Source of the DNA: Bacteroidota bacterium
GTDB taxonomy: Bacteria > Bacteroidota > Bacteroidia > B-17B0 > Aurantibacillaceae
Direction: 5' to 3'
Length of the DNA: 64,000 nucleotides
Assembly: GCA_030681615.1 (NCBI GenBank)
Contig: JAUXSA010000073.1
Span: 1-64,000, forward strand
Shown: positions 1 to 8,352 of the stretch, in pieces
Numbering within the stretch: position 1 is the first letter of the stretch
Layout of the letters: each line of letters opens with the position of its first letter
Program-made: the position numbers and the translations under genes
The notes under the pieces: generated by a model
Told to the model about the DNA's origin: nothing
Database searches by the model: none
The model's input: only the letters and a program-made list of their open reading frames with translations

Positions 1-1188
1 GATCTGCGCTTTGTTGGTGATAAAGGATTTATTATTTCAAGCGAGCGTGATGAATACAATCATTTATATTATTATGATATCAGCGGTAAATTAATTAATC
101 AAATTACTACCGGTCCTTGGGATGTTATGGAATTCAGCGGCTTTAACGAAGATACAAAAACACTTTATTATGTATCTACAGAGAATGGCGCCATTAACCG
201 TGATGTGTACAGCATTAAATTGAACGGGAAAGATAAAAAACGTTTATCAACCAAGCCCGGTTTTACAAATTTTGAATTTACACCCGGCTTTAAATATTAT
301 ATCTCAAGTCATAGTGATGCAAATACACCGCCGGTTTATGAATTGAATAGCATAGATGGAAAAACCGTAAAGTTATTGGAAGACAACAAGGGGTTAAAGG
401 GTACTATGAAAAATTACAATTTATCCACCAAACAATTTTTTAAATTTAAAACTTCTGAAGGTGTTGAATTAAATGGCTGGATGTTGAAACCACAAAATTT
501 TGATTCAACAAAAAAATATCCTGTATATATGTATGCTTATGGTGGCCCGGGTGCTAACGAAGTAAATAACTCTTGGGACGGTGTAGATTACTTTTGGCAC
601 AGTTTATTGAACCAAGAAGGTTATATGGTTGTTTGTGTTGATAACAGGGGTACACAAGGTCGTGGTCGCCAATTCAAACACAGTACTTATATGCAATTGG
701 GAAAATTAGAAACGATTGACCAGATTGAGGTTGCAAAACATTTAGGCAAATTATCTTTTGTAGATAAAACACGCATTGGTTTCCAGGGATGGAGCTATGG
801 TGGATATATGGCATCATTATTAATTTCTAAAGGTGGCGACATTTTTAAAACATCAATTGCAGTTGCACCTGTTACTAACTGGAAATATTACGATAATATT
901 TACACCGAGCGTTTTTTACGCAAACCACAGGATAATAAAAGTGGTTATGAAGATAATTCGCCTACTAATTTTGTGAAAGGTATCAAAGGAAAATTCTTAT
1001 TGATACACGGCAGCGCTGACGATAACGTGCATTTACAGAACAGTATGGAATTAGCGAATGCGCTGGTAGAAAATAATATTCCTTTTGATTTTATGCTTTA
1101 CCCAAATAAAAGCCATGGCATTAGCGGTGGTTACACACGCTTACACATTTTTTCGAAAATGTTGAAGTTTACAAAAGAAAATTTATAA
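1..1188 (+). CDS. S9 family peptidase (dipeptidyl peptidase IV-like), 5' truncated
   Basis: The reading frame is open from base 1, so the N-terminal part lies outside the window; 395 codons remain. The C-terminal alpha/beta-hydrolase half is complete. It has the nucleophile motif GWSYGGYMAS (Ser codon at 793-795), an Asp in GSADDNVH (near 1018) and a catalytic His in KSHGISGG (near 1120), the S9 Ser-Asp-His order. The upstream part (DLRFVGDKGF, YYYDISGK) looks like the last blades of the DPP-IV beta-propeller. Known members cleave X-Pro dipeptides from peptides, usually in the periplasm or at the outer membrane; the localisation signal cannot be seen here. The next gene starts one base after the stop, so the two are probably cotranscribed. 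Confidence 0.93.
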   Translation, partial: DLRFVGDKGFIISSERDEYNHLYYYDISGKLINQITTGPWDVMEFSGFNEDTKTLYYVSTENGAINRDVYSIKLNGKDKKRLSTKPGFTNFEFTPGFKYYISSHSDANTPPVYELNSIDGKTVKLLEDNKGLKGTMKNYNLSTKQFFKFKTSEGVELNGWMLKPQNFDSTKKYPVYMYAYGGPGANEVNNSWDGVDYFWHSLLNQEGYMVVCVDNRGTQGRGRQFKHSTYMQLGKLETIDQIEVAKHLGKLSFVDKTRIGFQGWSYGGYMASLLISKGGDIFKTSIAVAPVTNWKYYDNIYTERFLRKPQDNKSGYEDNSPTNFVKGIKGKFLLIHGSADDNVHLQNSMELANALVENNIPFDFMLYPNKSHGISGGYTRLHIFSKMLKFTKENL

Positions 1189-1189
1189 T

Positions 1190-1885
1190 ATGTCTAAAAA
1201 ACGCCTGATAGTATTTACCGGTGCAGGAATAAGTGCAGAAAGCGGAATTAAAACATTTCGCGATTCAGGCGGGTTATGGGAGGAACATAAAATAGAAGAT
1301 GTGGCAACCCCGGAAGCGTGGGTAAAGAATAAGGAATTAGTTTTAGAATTTTACAATCAACGCCGTAAACAGGTAATTGCAGCTAAACCAAATGCAGCGC
1401 ATGACTTTATTGCCGAGTTGCAAAATAAATTTGATGTGCAGGTGATAACCCAAAATGTGGACGACCTGCATGAACGGGCCGGAAGTAAGAACGTAATGCA
1501 TCTGCATGGCGAAATAATGAAGGCAAGAAGTACCGCCGATCCGGCATTGGTTTACCCCCTAAAAAAACCAGATATTTTACTTGGCGATCTTTGCACAATG
1601 GGTTCGCAATTGCGCCCACACATTGTATGGTTTGGTGAAGATGTGCCACAAATGGAACAGGCTAATCTTATTGCTGAAAAAGCGGATCTGTTTGTTGTTG
1701 TAGGCACTTCATTAAATGTATATCCCGCGGCAGGCATAATAAATTTTGTAAATGTAGCTACACCAAAGTGGTTGGTAGATCCGGGAGAATTTAATTTAGA
1801 TTATATTAAACAGCTCAAGCACATTAAACAAACCGCTGTTAATGGTGTAAAAAGTTTAAAGGAAGAGTTACTTAAAAGTTTATAG
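1190..1885 (+). CDS. cobB: Sir2-family NAD-dependent protein deacylase, class III (CobB/SIRT5-like)
   Basis: This 231-residue sirtuin should remove acyl groups from lysines using NAD. It shows GAGISAESGI (residues 11-20) for NAD binding, TQNVDDLH (87-94) and the catalytic His106 in LHGE. Tyr55 and Arg58 in FYNQRR match the Y-x-x-R pair that lets class III sirtuins accept succinyl or malonyl lysine, so desuccinylation is likely. The four zinc-binding cysteines of E. coli CobB are missing: only Cys135 remains in the zinc-module region. The motif LRPHIVWFGE after it is intact. The start ATG lies one base after the peptidase stop. Confidence 0.93.
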   Translation: MSKKRLIVFTGAGISAESGIKTFRDSGGLWEEHKIEDVATPEAWVKNKELVLEFYNQRRKQVIAAKPNAAHDFIAELQNKFDVQVITQNVDDLHERAGSKNVMHLHGEIMKARSTADPALVYPLKKPDILLGDLCTMGSQLRPHIVWFGEDVPQMEQANLIAEKADLFVVVGTSLNVYPAAGIINFVNVATPKWLVDPGEFNLDYIKQLKHIKQTAVNGVKSLKEELLKSL

Positions 1886-1901
1886 GTGGGTTTGTATTGC
1901 C

Positions 1902-2135
1902 CTACGGACTCCTGATATAGTATTTTAGTAACGGGGCGCTATAAATTGGCTCCATCCTTATTAATTCATTATTCTTTGAATTATATATAGCCTCTACATG
2001 AAATTCGTAAATTTTGTAAATGCATATTTTTTTCCGTACACAAGATCTATTCACTAATAGCTCTCCATACTCCATTATCAATCTATTTTTAGCTCTTAAA
2101 CTGAATTGACAGAACTCTGACTTTGAAAGAATCAT
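1902..2135 (-). CDS. Small hypothetical protein (77 aa)
   Basis: An isolated small ORF fills an otherwise empty gap and starts with ATG at 2135. The pattern (RLIMEYGELL, a short beta-rich stretch, VEAIYNSKNNELIRMEPI, LLKYY) resembles a group of small Bacteroidota proteins of unknown function that I recognise only by style. There is no signal peptide, membrane segment or known catalytic motif. It ends 17 bases from the convergent sirtuin stop. It could be a chance ORF, but its composition looks protein-like. Confidence 0.5.
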   Translation of the reverse strand: MILSKSEFCQFSLRAKNRLIMEYGELLVNRSCVRKKICIYKIYEFHVEAIYNSKNNELIRMEPIYSAPLLKYYIRSP

Positions 2136-2240
2136 GTTTATTAATCTTTAAAACTGAGTAAGATCAATAAAGTTAAATCCCTACTCTTACATTAATTATT
2201 TACAATAAACCTCATTTTAAATGCTTTTACAGTTCAGCAT

Positions 2241-4715
2241 TTAATTATGTACGATCTCATTTTTTAATAGTATGTTCTGCTTATTTTGAAAAGTATTATA
2301 ACTTCCTAAGACCTCCAGATTATAATTTTCTTTTGTTTGCATGTAAGCATATGTTATTCGTGGTTTTGCGCCAAACATTCTTTTTTCACTATCTGCAGCA
2401 AAACCCATATACATTTTTTTACAATTTAAAGTCTTTGCTCTTTTTACAGCAGAATACATAGCCTGTTTGTAAACCCTGTATTCTGTATGATAACTATAAT
2501 CCAAACCTAATATCATGGGGACATAATTGTTATCAGCTATATAACAAAACATAACTGCAACCGGATTGTTTAAATTTTTAACGTCAAATTCCTGTTTTAA
2601 ACATAATGTTGTAATATCCCATTGTTTATGCGATACCATATTCTTAAAAACATTAAATGGTAAATTAAAAGTATTTAGTGTAAGACTATTGTTCTTTACA
2701 TTCAAATACATATTATAATACAGTTCAAGATCTGCCTCTGATGGGTCTGTAACAACTTTTATTTCGAATTTATTTTCATCCCGCAATACATAACGTTTCA
2801 CATCGTACCTTCCATTAGAAGATAAACGTTGTAAATAGCTTTCGGTGTTTTGCCAATCCATATTTTCTAAAACATAGCTATTGGGCATGTTTATTTTAAA
2901 ATAACCGTTATCAATAAAATAAGAGTCAACTTCGGCGTCTTCAGAAACAAAATCCCGTATTACAATATTGTTTGCATCATACTTTTCCTGTAATTGAGAA
3001 ATGTGCTTAAACAAAATTTGAAGGGCGCCTTTCCAATGATCTGAACTCTTATCTAAATATAAATGCTCTCCTTCTGTTAATAACGAACCGATTGAAACTA
3101 CTTTTGATGTTAAAAAATACGGATCATTTTTTCTTTCTTCTTCTATCTGTGCCGAAATTGAAGCATCTGAAAGCATATCGTCTTTCCATAAAGCTGTAGT
3201 TAAAAAAGTAGCCAAAACAACTTTGTGAGTCTCATCGCGCACAATTAAATAATCAAAATCCCAGTTCTCTTCCGCTTTTAAATTATTTGTGAATGAGGCT
3301 TCTAAAAAACACATTCCGTTCCAATCAAAAGAACCGTTATTTCCTAATAATTTATTCCATTCATTTTGGTCAATTTCAAGTATGCTCTTGTGTTTTTCTA
3401 CACTTAAACTTCCTGCGTTTAAAATAGAAGTCACTTGCTCTTCTATTTGTAAATCTGATGGAACTGGCAACTTAAATGCTGAATATACCTGGTTGATGGT
3501 GATCTCTTCTTCAGCCATGGCAATTGATAAATGATAAGCCATTCGTTCGATCATTTTTTCTATTTGAGAAAATGTATGCAAACAGGTTATGGTAAAACGT
3601 ATGCCGGTATTTTTCATTGGCACTGCCGGAAAAATTCCAAGATTTAAATAATACCCTTCGTTAAGCATTCTATGCACCATGTTGTATCCTAATTTTGGAA
3701 GGCTAACACCAATAAAAAAAACAGGTGCGGCAGAAGCAGAAATAATTGGCAGATTATATTTTTTGATCATTAACCTTGCAAACTGGATATTATCCTGCAA
3801 TGTATTTTGTAGATCAATGATCTCGTTACTTAAATGTATAGTTGCAGAAGCCAATGCTGCGCCTAATGCCGAAGGCTGCATTGGGCCAGATGTAATTAAA
3901 GGGCCGCCGCATGTTCTTACCTTACGCGCTAATTCTTTATCAGGAAAAACCAAAACAGCACCACCCGTTGCAAAAGCTTTGGCTAAAGAAACGGCTAAGA
4001 TCGCCCTTGGATGAAGAGGTCCAAAAGACATTACATAACCGCTTCCGTTAGGTCCAAAACAACTCATCCCATGTGCATCATCAACGTAAAGATTTAATTC
4101 TTTGTATTTATCCATTAAAGCATAAACTTCTTTTACAGGACAGGCATCTCCATACATAGAATAAATTCCATCTGCCATATACCAAATTCGTTCATATTTA
4201 TTTTTAAGCGCCTTTATTTTTTCTTCTAAAAGATCAAGTCGGTTATGTCTTACCAATTCAACATGAATACCTTTTGGTTTTAATAAATTGCAAGCGGTTT
4301 GTATAGAATTATGTGCCTGGTGATCGATAATTACTGCATCCTTTTCCGAAACCAAAACAGGTATTGCAGCAATATGGCCTAAAGTAGTTGTAGGTGAAAT
4401 AATAACTGATGCGTTAAATATTTTTTCAAACTTTTCTTCAAGATCTTTATATAATTTTATTGAAACATATGCTCTTGATTCTGAAAACTGTGTACCATAT
4501 TTTTGAATAGCATCAATTGCCCCTTCTTTAAGGCGTTTATCAAATTCCAGACCCAGATAACTGCACGAACCAAAATTAACAACATCTTTCCCTTTTAATT
4601 TTATAAGATTTCCCTCTAAAAATTCGTCTTCATTATTTAAATGGAGGATCCCTTTTTTAACTCCATCGGTTATTATCTGGTCAATTGTGTCGATAAACGA
4701 GTTGTTTTTTGCCAC
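2241..4715 (-). CDS. Alpha-oxoamine synthase fused to a GNAT-type acyltransferase domain
   Basis: The 824-residue protein joins two enzymes. Residues 1-400 form a PLP-dependent alpha-oxoamine synthase (the family of KBL, BioF and serine palmitoyltransferase). His135 lies in DHQAHNSIQT, Asp212 and His215 in YVDDAHGMSCFG, and the PLP lysine is Lys246 in SLAKAFATGG. Such enzymes condense an amino acid with an acyl-CoA. Residues from about 440 to 824 resemble GNAT/FemAB-like acyltransferases. The start is GTG: an in-frame stop lies just upstream and the next Met is residue 180, inside the enzyme. The gene is divergent from the STAS/kinase/regulator operon. Substrates are unknown. An N-acylated aminolipid product is an inference, based on bacterial sphingolipid pathways that use an oxoamine synthase and a GNAT-like acyltransferase. 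Confidence 0.88.
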   Translation of the reverse strand: MAKNNSFIDTIDQIITDGVKKGILHLNNEDEFLEGNLIKLKGKDVVNFGSCSYLGLEFDKRLKEGAIDAIQKYGTQFSESRAYVSIKLYKDLEEKFEKIFNASVIISPTTTLGHIAAIPVLVSEKDAVIIDHQAHNSIQTACNLLKPKGIHVELVRHNRLDLLEEKIKALKNKYERIWYMADGIYSMYGDACPVKEVYALMDKYKELNLYVDDAHGMSCFGPNGSGYVMSFGPLHPRAILAVSLAKAFATGGAVLVFPDKELARKVRTCGGPLITSGPMQPSALGAALASATIHLSNEIIDLQNTLQDNIQFARLMIKKYNLPIISASAAPVFFIGVSLPKLGYNMVHRMLNEGYYLNLGIFPAVPMKNTGIRFTITCLHTFSQIEKMIERMAYHLSIAMAEEEITINQVYSAFKLPVPSDLQIEEQVTSILNAGSLSVEKHKSILEIDQNEWNKLLGNNGSFDWNGMCFLEASFTNNLKAEENWDFDYLIVRDETHKVVLATFLTTALWKDDMLSDASISAQIEEERKNDPYFLTSKVVSIGSLLTEGEHLYLDKSSDHWKGALQILFKHISQLQEKYDANNIVIRDFVSEDAEVDSYFIDNGYFKINMPNSYVLENMDWQNTESYLQRLSSNGRYDVKRYVLRDENKFEIKVVTDPSEADLELYYNMYLNVKNNSLTLNTFNLPFNVFKNMVSHKQWDITTLCLKQEFDVKNLNNPVAVMFCYIADNNYVPMILGLDYSYHTEYRVYKQAMYSAVKRAKTLNCKKMYMGFAADSEKRMFGAKPRITYAYMQTKENYNLEVLGSYNTFQNKQNILLKNEIVHN

Positions 4716-4802
4716 GTACGTATCTTTAAAAAATTAAGTAATAGATAAAGGTTTAAAAAGAACAATTGCCTGTAAACCAAAACAAATTTGCTCATTTAAA
4801 AA

Positions 4803-4834
4803 TTGGACAACAACGTATAAAAAGCGTATTTTTG
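4803..4834 (+). promoter_or_regulatory. Promoter of the STAS-like / histidine kinase / regulator operon
   Basis: TTG at 4803-4805, a 21-nt spacer and TATTTTTG at 4827-4834 match the Bacteroidota -33/-7 consensus. A second -7-like box, TAAATTTG, lies at 4883-4890, 13 nt before the first ATG, but I see no -33 partner for it. Confidence 0.55.
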
Positions 4835-4843
4835 AAATATTAC

Positions 4844-4861
4844 CTACGTTTAAATACGTAG
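4844..4861. promoter_or_regulatory. Inverted repeat downstream of the promoter (candidate operator)
   Basis: Perfect 6-bp arms, ctacgt and acgtag, flank a 6-bp AT spacer. The element sits about 10 nt after the -7 box, around the expected transcription start, where a repressor or regulator could bind. It could instead form a weak 5'-leader hairpin. Confidence 0.35.
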
Positions 4862-4903
4862 TTTTTATTTAAATATGAACTGTAAATTTGAACATGCGAA
4901 AAA

Positions 4904-5284
4904 ATGAAAACGCTTGATACCCCTTACGCAAAATTTGAGATCGAAAACGATATTTTAATGATTGAATTTAAACCCGACCTGGAGATCACACTTGATGTAG
5001 CAAAAAAAATAGTTGCAGACAGAAAAATAATTTCTGCAGGCAAAGCGTACCCTGGCCTGGGCGATGTTCGTTTTGTTAAAAGTGCAACCAAAGAAGCAAG
5101 AGCTTTTTTTGAGCTGGAAGAATCGCAAAACGGTGTTTTAGCCGGAGCTATGCTTGTCGAATCGGTTTTTAGCACTTTTTTGGTGAACTTCTTTTTGAAA
5201 GTTACCAAACAAAAAATGCCATCAAAAATGTTTACCGATAAACAGAAAGCACTTAAATGGCTTGCTCAATTTAAATCTCAATAA
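4904..5284 (+). CDS. STAS/SpoIIAA-like domain protein
   Basis: This 126-residue cytoplasmic protein has no signal peptide. It has the alternating beta/alpha pattern of small STAS-like proteins of Bacteroidota: an N-terminal strand pair, ITLDVAKKIVADRKIISAGKAYPGLGDVRFVKSAT split by a turn, and a C-terminal helix with the ending KALKWLAQFK. I do not see a clear SpoIIAA phosphoserine motif. It is the first gene of an apparent operon, 12 nt before the histidine kinase start. That position suggests a partner or modulator of the two-component system, which is an inference. Confidence 0.7.
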   Translation: MKTLDTPYAKFEIENDILMIEFKPDLEITLDVAKKIVADRKIISAGKAYPGLGDVRFVKSATKEARAFFELEESQNGVLAGAMLVESVFSTFLVNFFLKVTKQKMPSKMFTDKQKALKWLAQFKSQ

Positions 5285-5296
5285 TTTTAATAAAAA

Positions 5297-6826
5297 TTGG
5301 ATCCCAGGTTCATAAAATTAAACAACTTACTTATAGAATATTCTTTAGGTAATTATGATGCTAAAATAAAATTATCAAAACAAAAAGACGCGATAGACGC
5401 TTTTATTTCGAGTGTTAATATGCTGGGCGAAGAGCTAAAATCTACTGCCGTATCGCGAAACCATTTTAATAATATATTTGATTCGGTTTCTGACACTGTT
5501 TTTGTACTTGACAAAAAAGGAGTTATTGAACTCGCAAACAAAAGTGTGTCAGATCATCTTGGCCTGCCCGATAGTACTATTTTTAATAAAAAGATCGATA
5601 ATTTTTTTACCTGCCTTAATAAAACATCCCTGTTCAATAAATTAAAAAAACAACTTCATGCAACAAGCAATGCCCGCAATAATGATGTATTGCTGGGCCT
5701 GATAAGGTCTAAACCAAACAGGATCATATCTTGCAGCATGTCTTTCCTGACCGATTCAAAAAAACAAAAAACAGGCTATATTTTAACTATAAGGGATGTT
5801 ACACAAATTAAAACATACGAAGAACAATTAATTTCTTCGGAAGAAAAATACCGGAATGTTTTTCAAAATTCAAGTGATTCGATATTTATTACCGATGATA
5901 CCGACTACCTGTCTGAATTGAATGGTGCGGGAATTGCACTTTTAAAAATAAAACCCAACAACATCAAAAACCATAAGATCTCTGATTTTATTTATAACCC
6001 TGTTGAGAAAAAACTTTTTTTTGACAAAATAAAAGGCAGAAATAATATTGTGGATTTTAAGACCAAACTTATTGATAATAATGGCGATATTATTGATTGT
6101 ATCATCTCCTCAAACAAAATAACCGATAACAGGAACCATTTTAAAGGTTATCAGGGGTTTATTAAGAATATAACAAAACAGGAAGAGGTTGATAATTTAA
6201 TTGTTCGCACAATTAACGATACGCAGGAAAAAGAAAGGATCAGGTTCTCTAAAGACATTCATGATAGTCTGGGACAACAGTTATCTGCCGTTAAATTTTA
6301 CATTGGCACGCTTCGTAACACTTACAATTTGCCAATAGAAAAGAAAAATGAGATCGTTGAAAAATCAAATGATGCTATTTTAGAAGTATTATCCGACTTA
6401 AGGAATATTTGTTTTAACTTAATGCCACAAACGCTTCAAAACGTAGGATTAAAGGCAGCAATAAACGAACTATGCAGAAAAATTGCAATTTCAGGTGAAC
6501 CGGAGTTTAAAATAATTATTAATGAAGATCAATTTTCGATAAGCAAAAATTTAGAATTTACTATCTTTAGGGTCGTTCAGGAGTTCATAAATAATTCGAT
6601 AACACATGGCAAACCCAGTAGAATAAGTATTAAAATTACTGGGGAAAAGAAAAAATTAATTATTAATTTAAAAGATAATGGCATTGGGTTTGATATAAAC
6701 AAAGCAAGAAAAGAAGGGATGGGCCTGCTTAACGTAAGATCGAGGGTTAAATCTTATAATGGAACAATAACGATAGCCAGTTTGCCTAATAAAGGCACTT
6801 CTTATTTGATAATTATTCCGCTATAA
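5297..6826 (+). CDS. PAS-domain sensor histidine kinase, NarX/DegS type (HisKA_3)
   Basis: This 509-residue kinase lacks membrane segments and so should sense a cytoplasmic signal. After a short N-terminal helical part come two PAS domains (about 55-175 and 185-300), then a HisKA_3 dimerisation domain with phospho-acceptor His322 in KDIHDSLGQQL. The ATPase domain has an N-box (EFINNSITHG), G1 (DNGIGFD) and G2 (GMGLLNVRSR). The start is TTG at 5297: a stop lies two codons upstream, and the sequence LLIEYSLGNYD right after it is typical of this kinase group, so a later ATG would cut conserved sequence. The response regulator follows 18 nt downstream and is the obvious partner. Confidence 0.92.
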   Translation: MDPRFIKLNNLLIEYSLGNYDAKIKLSKQKDAIDAFISSVNMLGEELKSTAVSRNHFNNIFDSVSDTVFVLDKKGVIELANKSVSDHLGLPDSTIFNKKIDNFFTCLNKTSLFNKLKKQLHATSNARNNDVLLGLIRSKPNRIISCSMSFLTDSKKQKTGYILTIRDVTQIKTYEEQLISSEEKYRNVFQNSSDSIFITDDTDYLSELNGAGIALLKIKPNNIKNHKISDFIYNPVEKKLFFDKIKGRNNIVDFKTKLIDNNGDIIDCIISSNKITDNRNHFKGYQGFIKNITKQEEVDNLIVRTINDTQEKERIRFSKDIHDSLGQQLSAVKFYIGTLRNTYNLPIEKKNEIVEKSNDAILEVLSDLRNICFNLMPQTLQNVGLKAAINELCRKIAISGEPEFKIIINEDQFSISKNLEFTIFRVVQEFINNSITHGKPSRISIKITGEKKKLIINLKDNGIGFDINKARKEGMGLLNVRSRVKSYNGTITIASLPNKGTSYLIIIPL

Positions 6827-6844
6827 ATTAATAGTATTAAAAAA

Positions 6845-7501
6845 ATGAAACGCCTAAGGATACTAATAATTGATGATCACCGCCTTGTAAGAGATGGCAT
6901 TAAAACCATGCTTGAGACCCAAAGCGAAAATTATGATTTTGATATTTCGGAAGCAGAAAGCGGCGAAGAAGCAGTTGCAATAATTAAGTATAAAGACTTT
7001 GATATAATACTTGTAGATTATCAATTGCCGGTAATGAATGGCGCTCAAACTGTTGCACAAATTCTATTCTTCAAACCCAAATCAAAAATACTTGCGATCT
7101 CCAATTATGATGAATACGCATACATTACTAATATGATAAAAGTGGGCGTTAAAGGATATGTGCTGAAAAACATTTCGCCAAACGAATTGATCAGGGCCAT
7201 TGAAACTATTTTGAATGGAAAAAAATACTACGCCAGTGATGTGTCAGAAAAGATAATCGATTCTGAAGAAAAAAAGGAAAACGAAAAAAATAATCCGCAT
7301 CTGAAAAAAGTACATGTTACCAAACGCCAGGTAGAAATTCTTAAATTAGTTGCAACCGGTATGACCAATGATGCTATTTCAAAAAAGCTAAATCTCTCTA
7401 AAAGAACTGTAGATACGCATAGACAAAACCTGTTATTAAAACTTGAAGTGCATAACACCGCTGCGCTTATTAAAAAAGCTACCGAACTGGCTATTTTATA
7501 A
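6845..7501 (+). CDS. NarL/FixJ-family response regulator
   Basis: This 218-residue transcription factor has an N-terminal receiver domain with acidic residues Asp10/Asp11 and phospho-acceptor Asp58 in ILVDYQLPVMNG, plus the conserved Lys in GYVLKNIS. The C-terminal LuxR-type helix-turn-helix covers about residues 150-215 (TKRQVEILKLVATGMTNDAI, then RTVDTHRQNL). It should be phosphorylated by the kinase encoded 18 nt upstream. Targets are unknown. The divergent oxoamine synthase gene and the inverted repeat at 4844-4861 are plausible nearby targets. Confidence 0.95.
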   Translation: MKRLRILIIDDHRLVRDGIKTMLETQSENYDFDISEAESGEEAVAIIKYKDFDIILVDYQLPVMNGAQTVAQILFFKPKSKILAISNYDEYAYITNMIKVGVKGYVLKNISPNELIRAIETILNGKKYYASDVSEKIIDSEEKKENEKNNPHLKKVHVTKRQVEILKLVATGMTNDAISKKLNLSKRTVDTHRQNLLLKLEVHNTAALIKKATELAIL

Positions 7502-7606
7502 TTCGTATAATTTATAACTTTCTTTCTTACCGCTTAAATTACGTGTTTTCACGTATTGTATTTTGTTTTGCTTTTAAATACTATTGTATTTCCCAAACAG
7601 TAGATC

Positions 7607-8020
7607 ATGAGACTTTTACCAGTTTTTTTGAAAAACAATATTTCGAACGAGTTCTATATTACAAACTTTGATTGTAAGAAAATAATTCCGCAACAACTTG
7701 TGTGCCGTGATGCAAGGGCTTTAGAAATTAACAGCTGTACTGTTTGTATTAACGACCTGCCTTTTCGCTTTGTAAAAGATAACCTCTCCAGTTTTTCTAC
7801 TTTTAATTTAGACAGGTTTCAAAGCAATTTTGTTTTTAAATCTCTAGAAGCATTATCAAATGTAAAATTCAAGCTCCGGATCCATTGCCAAAAAGAAGAT
7901 GAAGAAAAATATAAGGATATGATGTTCCACCTTCATTTTTCACTTGAAAAAGATGGTCTAACAAGGGCTTTTATAGACAAACATTTTAATTCGAATTCTT
8001 TTGGCACAAAAAATACTTAG
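7607..8020 (+). CDS. Hypothetical protein (137 aa)
   Basis: I do not recognise the family. The protein is soluble, with no signal peptide or membrane helix. Two Cys residues lie near residues 45-48 (NSCTVCIND), and the centre looks beta-rich (SNFVFKSLEALSNVKFKLRI). A distant PilZ-like fold is possible but I cannot support it. The gene lies 105 nt after the response regulator and ends just before a strong terminator. It could be a distal member of that operon or be independently expressed. Confidence 0.6.
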   Translation: MRLLPVFLKNNISNEFYITNFDCKKIIPQQLVCRDARALEINSCTVCINDLPFRFVKDNLSSFSTFNLDRFQSNFVFKSLEALSNVKFKLRIHCQKEDEEKYKDMMFHLHFSLEKDGLTRAFIDKHFNSNSFGTKNT

Positions 8021-8055
8021 GTTTTTGCTTTAATATTTTTTTATCTGAATCAATA

Positions 8056-8091
8056 AAAAAGCCACCAGATAGATCTATCTGGTGGCTTTTT
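8056..8091. terminator. Bidirectional intrinsic terminator (perfect palindrome)
   Basis: Bases 8061-8086 form a perfect 26-bp palindrome (two 13-nt arms starting gccaccagat), flanked by six A on the left and five T on the right. It gives a stem with a U-tract on either strand. It serves the upstream + gene and, being symmetric, could serve the small - strand ORF at 8129-8284. Confidence 0.9.
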
Positions 8092-8128
8092 ACATTTTTA
8101 CTCAAACAATAACCTTATAGCTTTAGGA

Positions 8129-8284
8129 TCATTTTCTACCTGGACATTTTTTACAACGATCGCCTTTTTTAAAATTTTTGCAGCAATCTTTTTTCTTTTT
8201 ACAACAATCTGCATAAACACTTAAAGGACAGTTATTCTGAAAAAATACAAGCGCTTTTGGCTTTTCTATGTTCTCTAAGTTCAT
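8129..8284 (-). CDS. Small cysteine-rich protein (51 aa), candidate
   Basis: A short ORF begins with ATG at 8284 and ends with TGA at 8129-8131. It has 51 codons. Its C-terminal half is dense in Cys and Lys: YADCCKKKKDCC, then GDRCKKCPGRK, giving seven Cys in all with one earlier. The pattern suggests a metal-binding or redox-linked peptide. There is no signal peptide. It fills the gap before the DAHP synthase, is divergent from it and ends 38 nt before the symmetric terminator, which supports transcription on this strand. The ORF is short and Lys-rich DNA can yield such codons by chance, so this remains a candidate. Confidence 0.4.
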   Translation of the reverse strand: MNLENIEKPKALVFFQNNCPLSVYADCCKKKKDCCKNFKKGDRCKKCPGRK

Positions 8285-8352
8285 ACAGTAAAACTAAATC
8301 AATCATTTTGTTTTTTAAATACCATAAAAAGGGTAATTTTCGGGTCTCAAAC

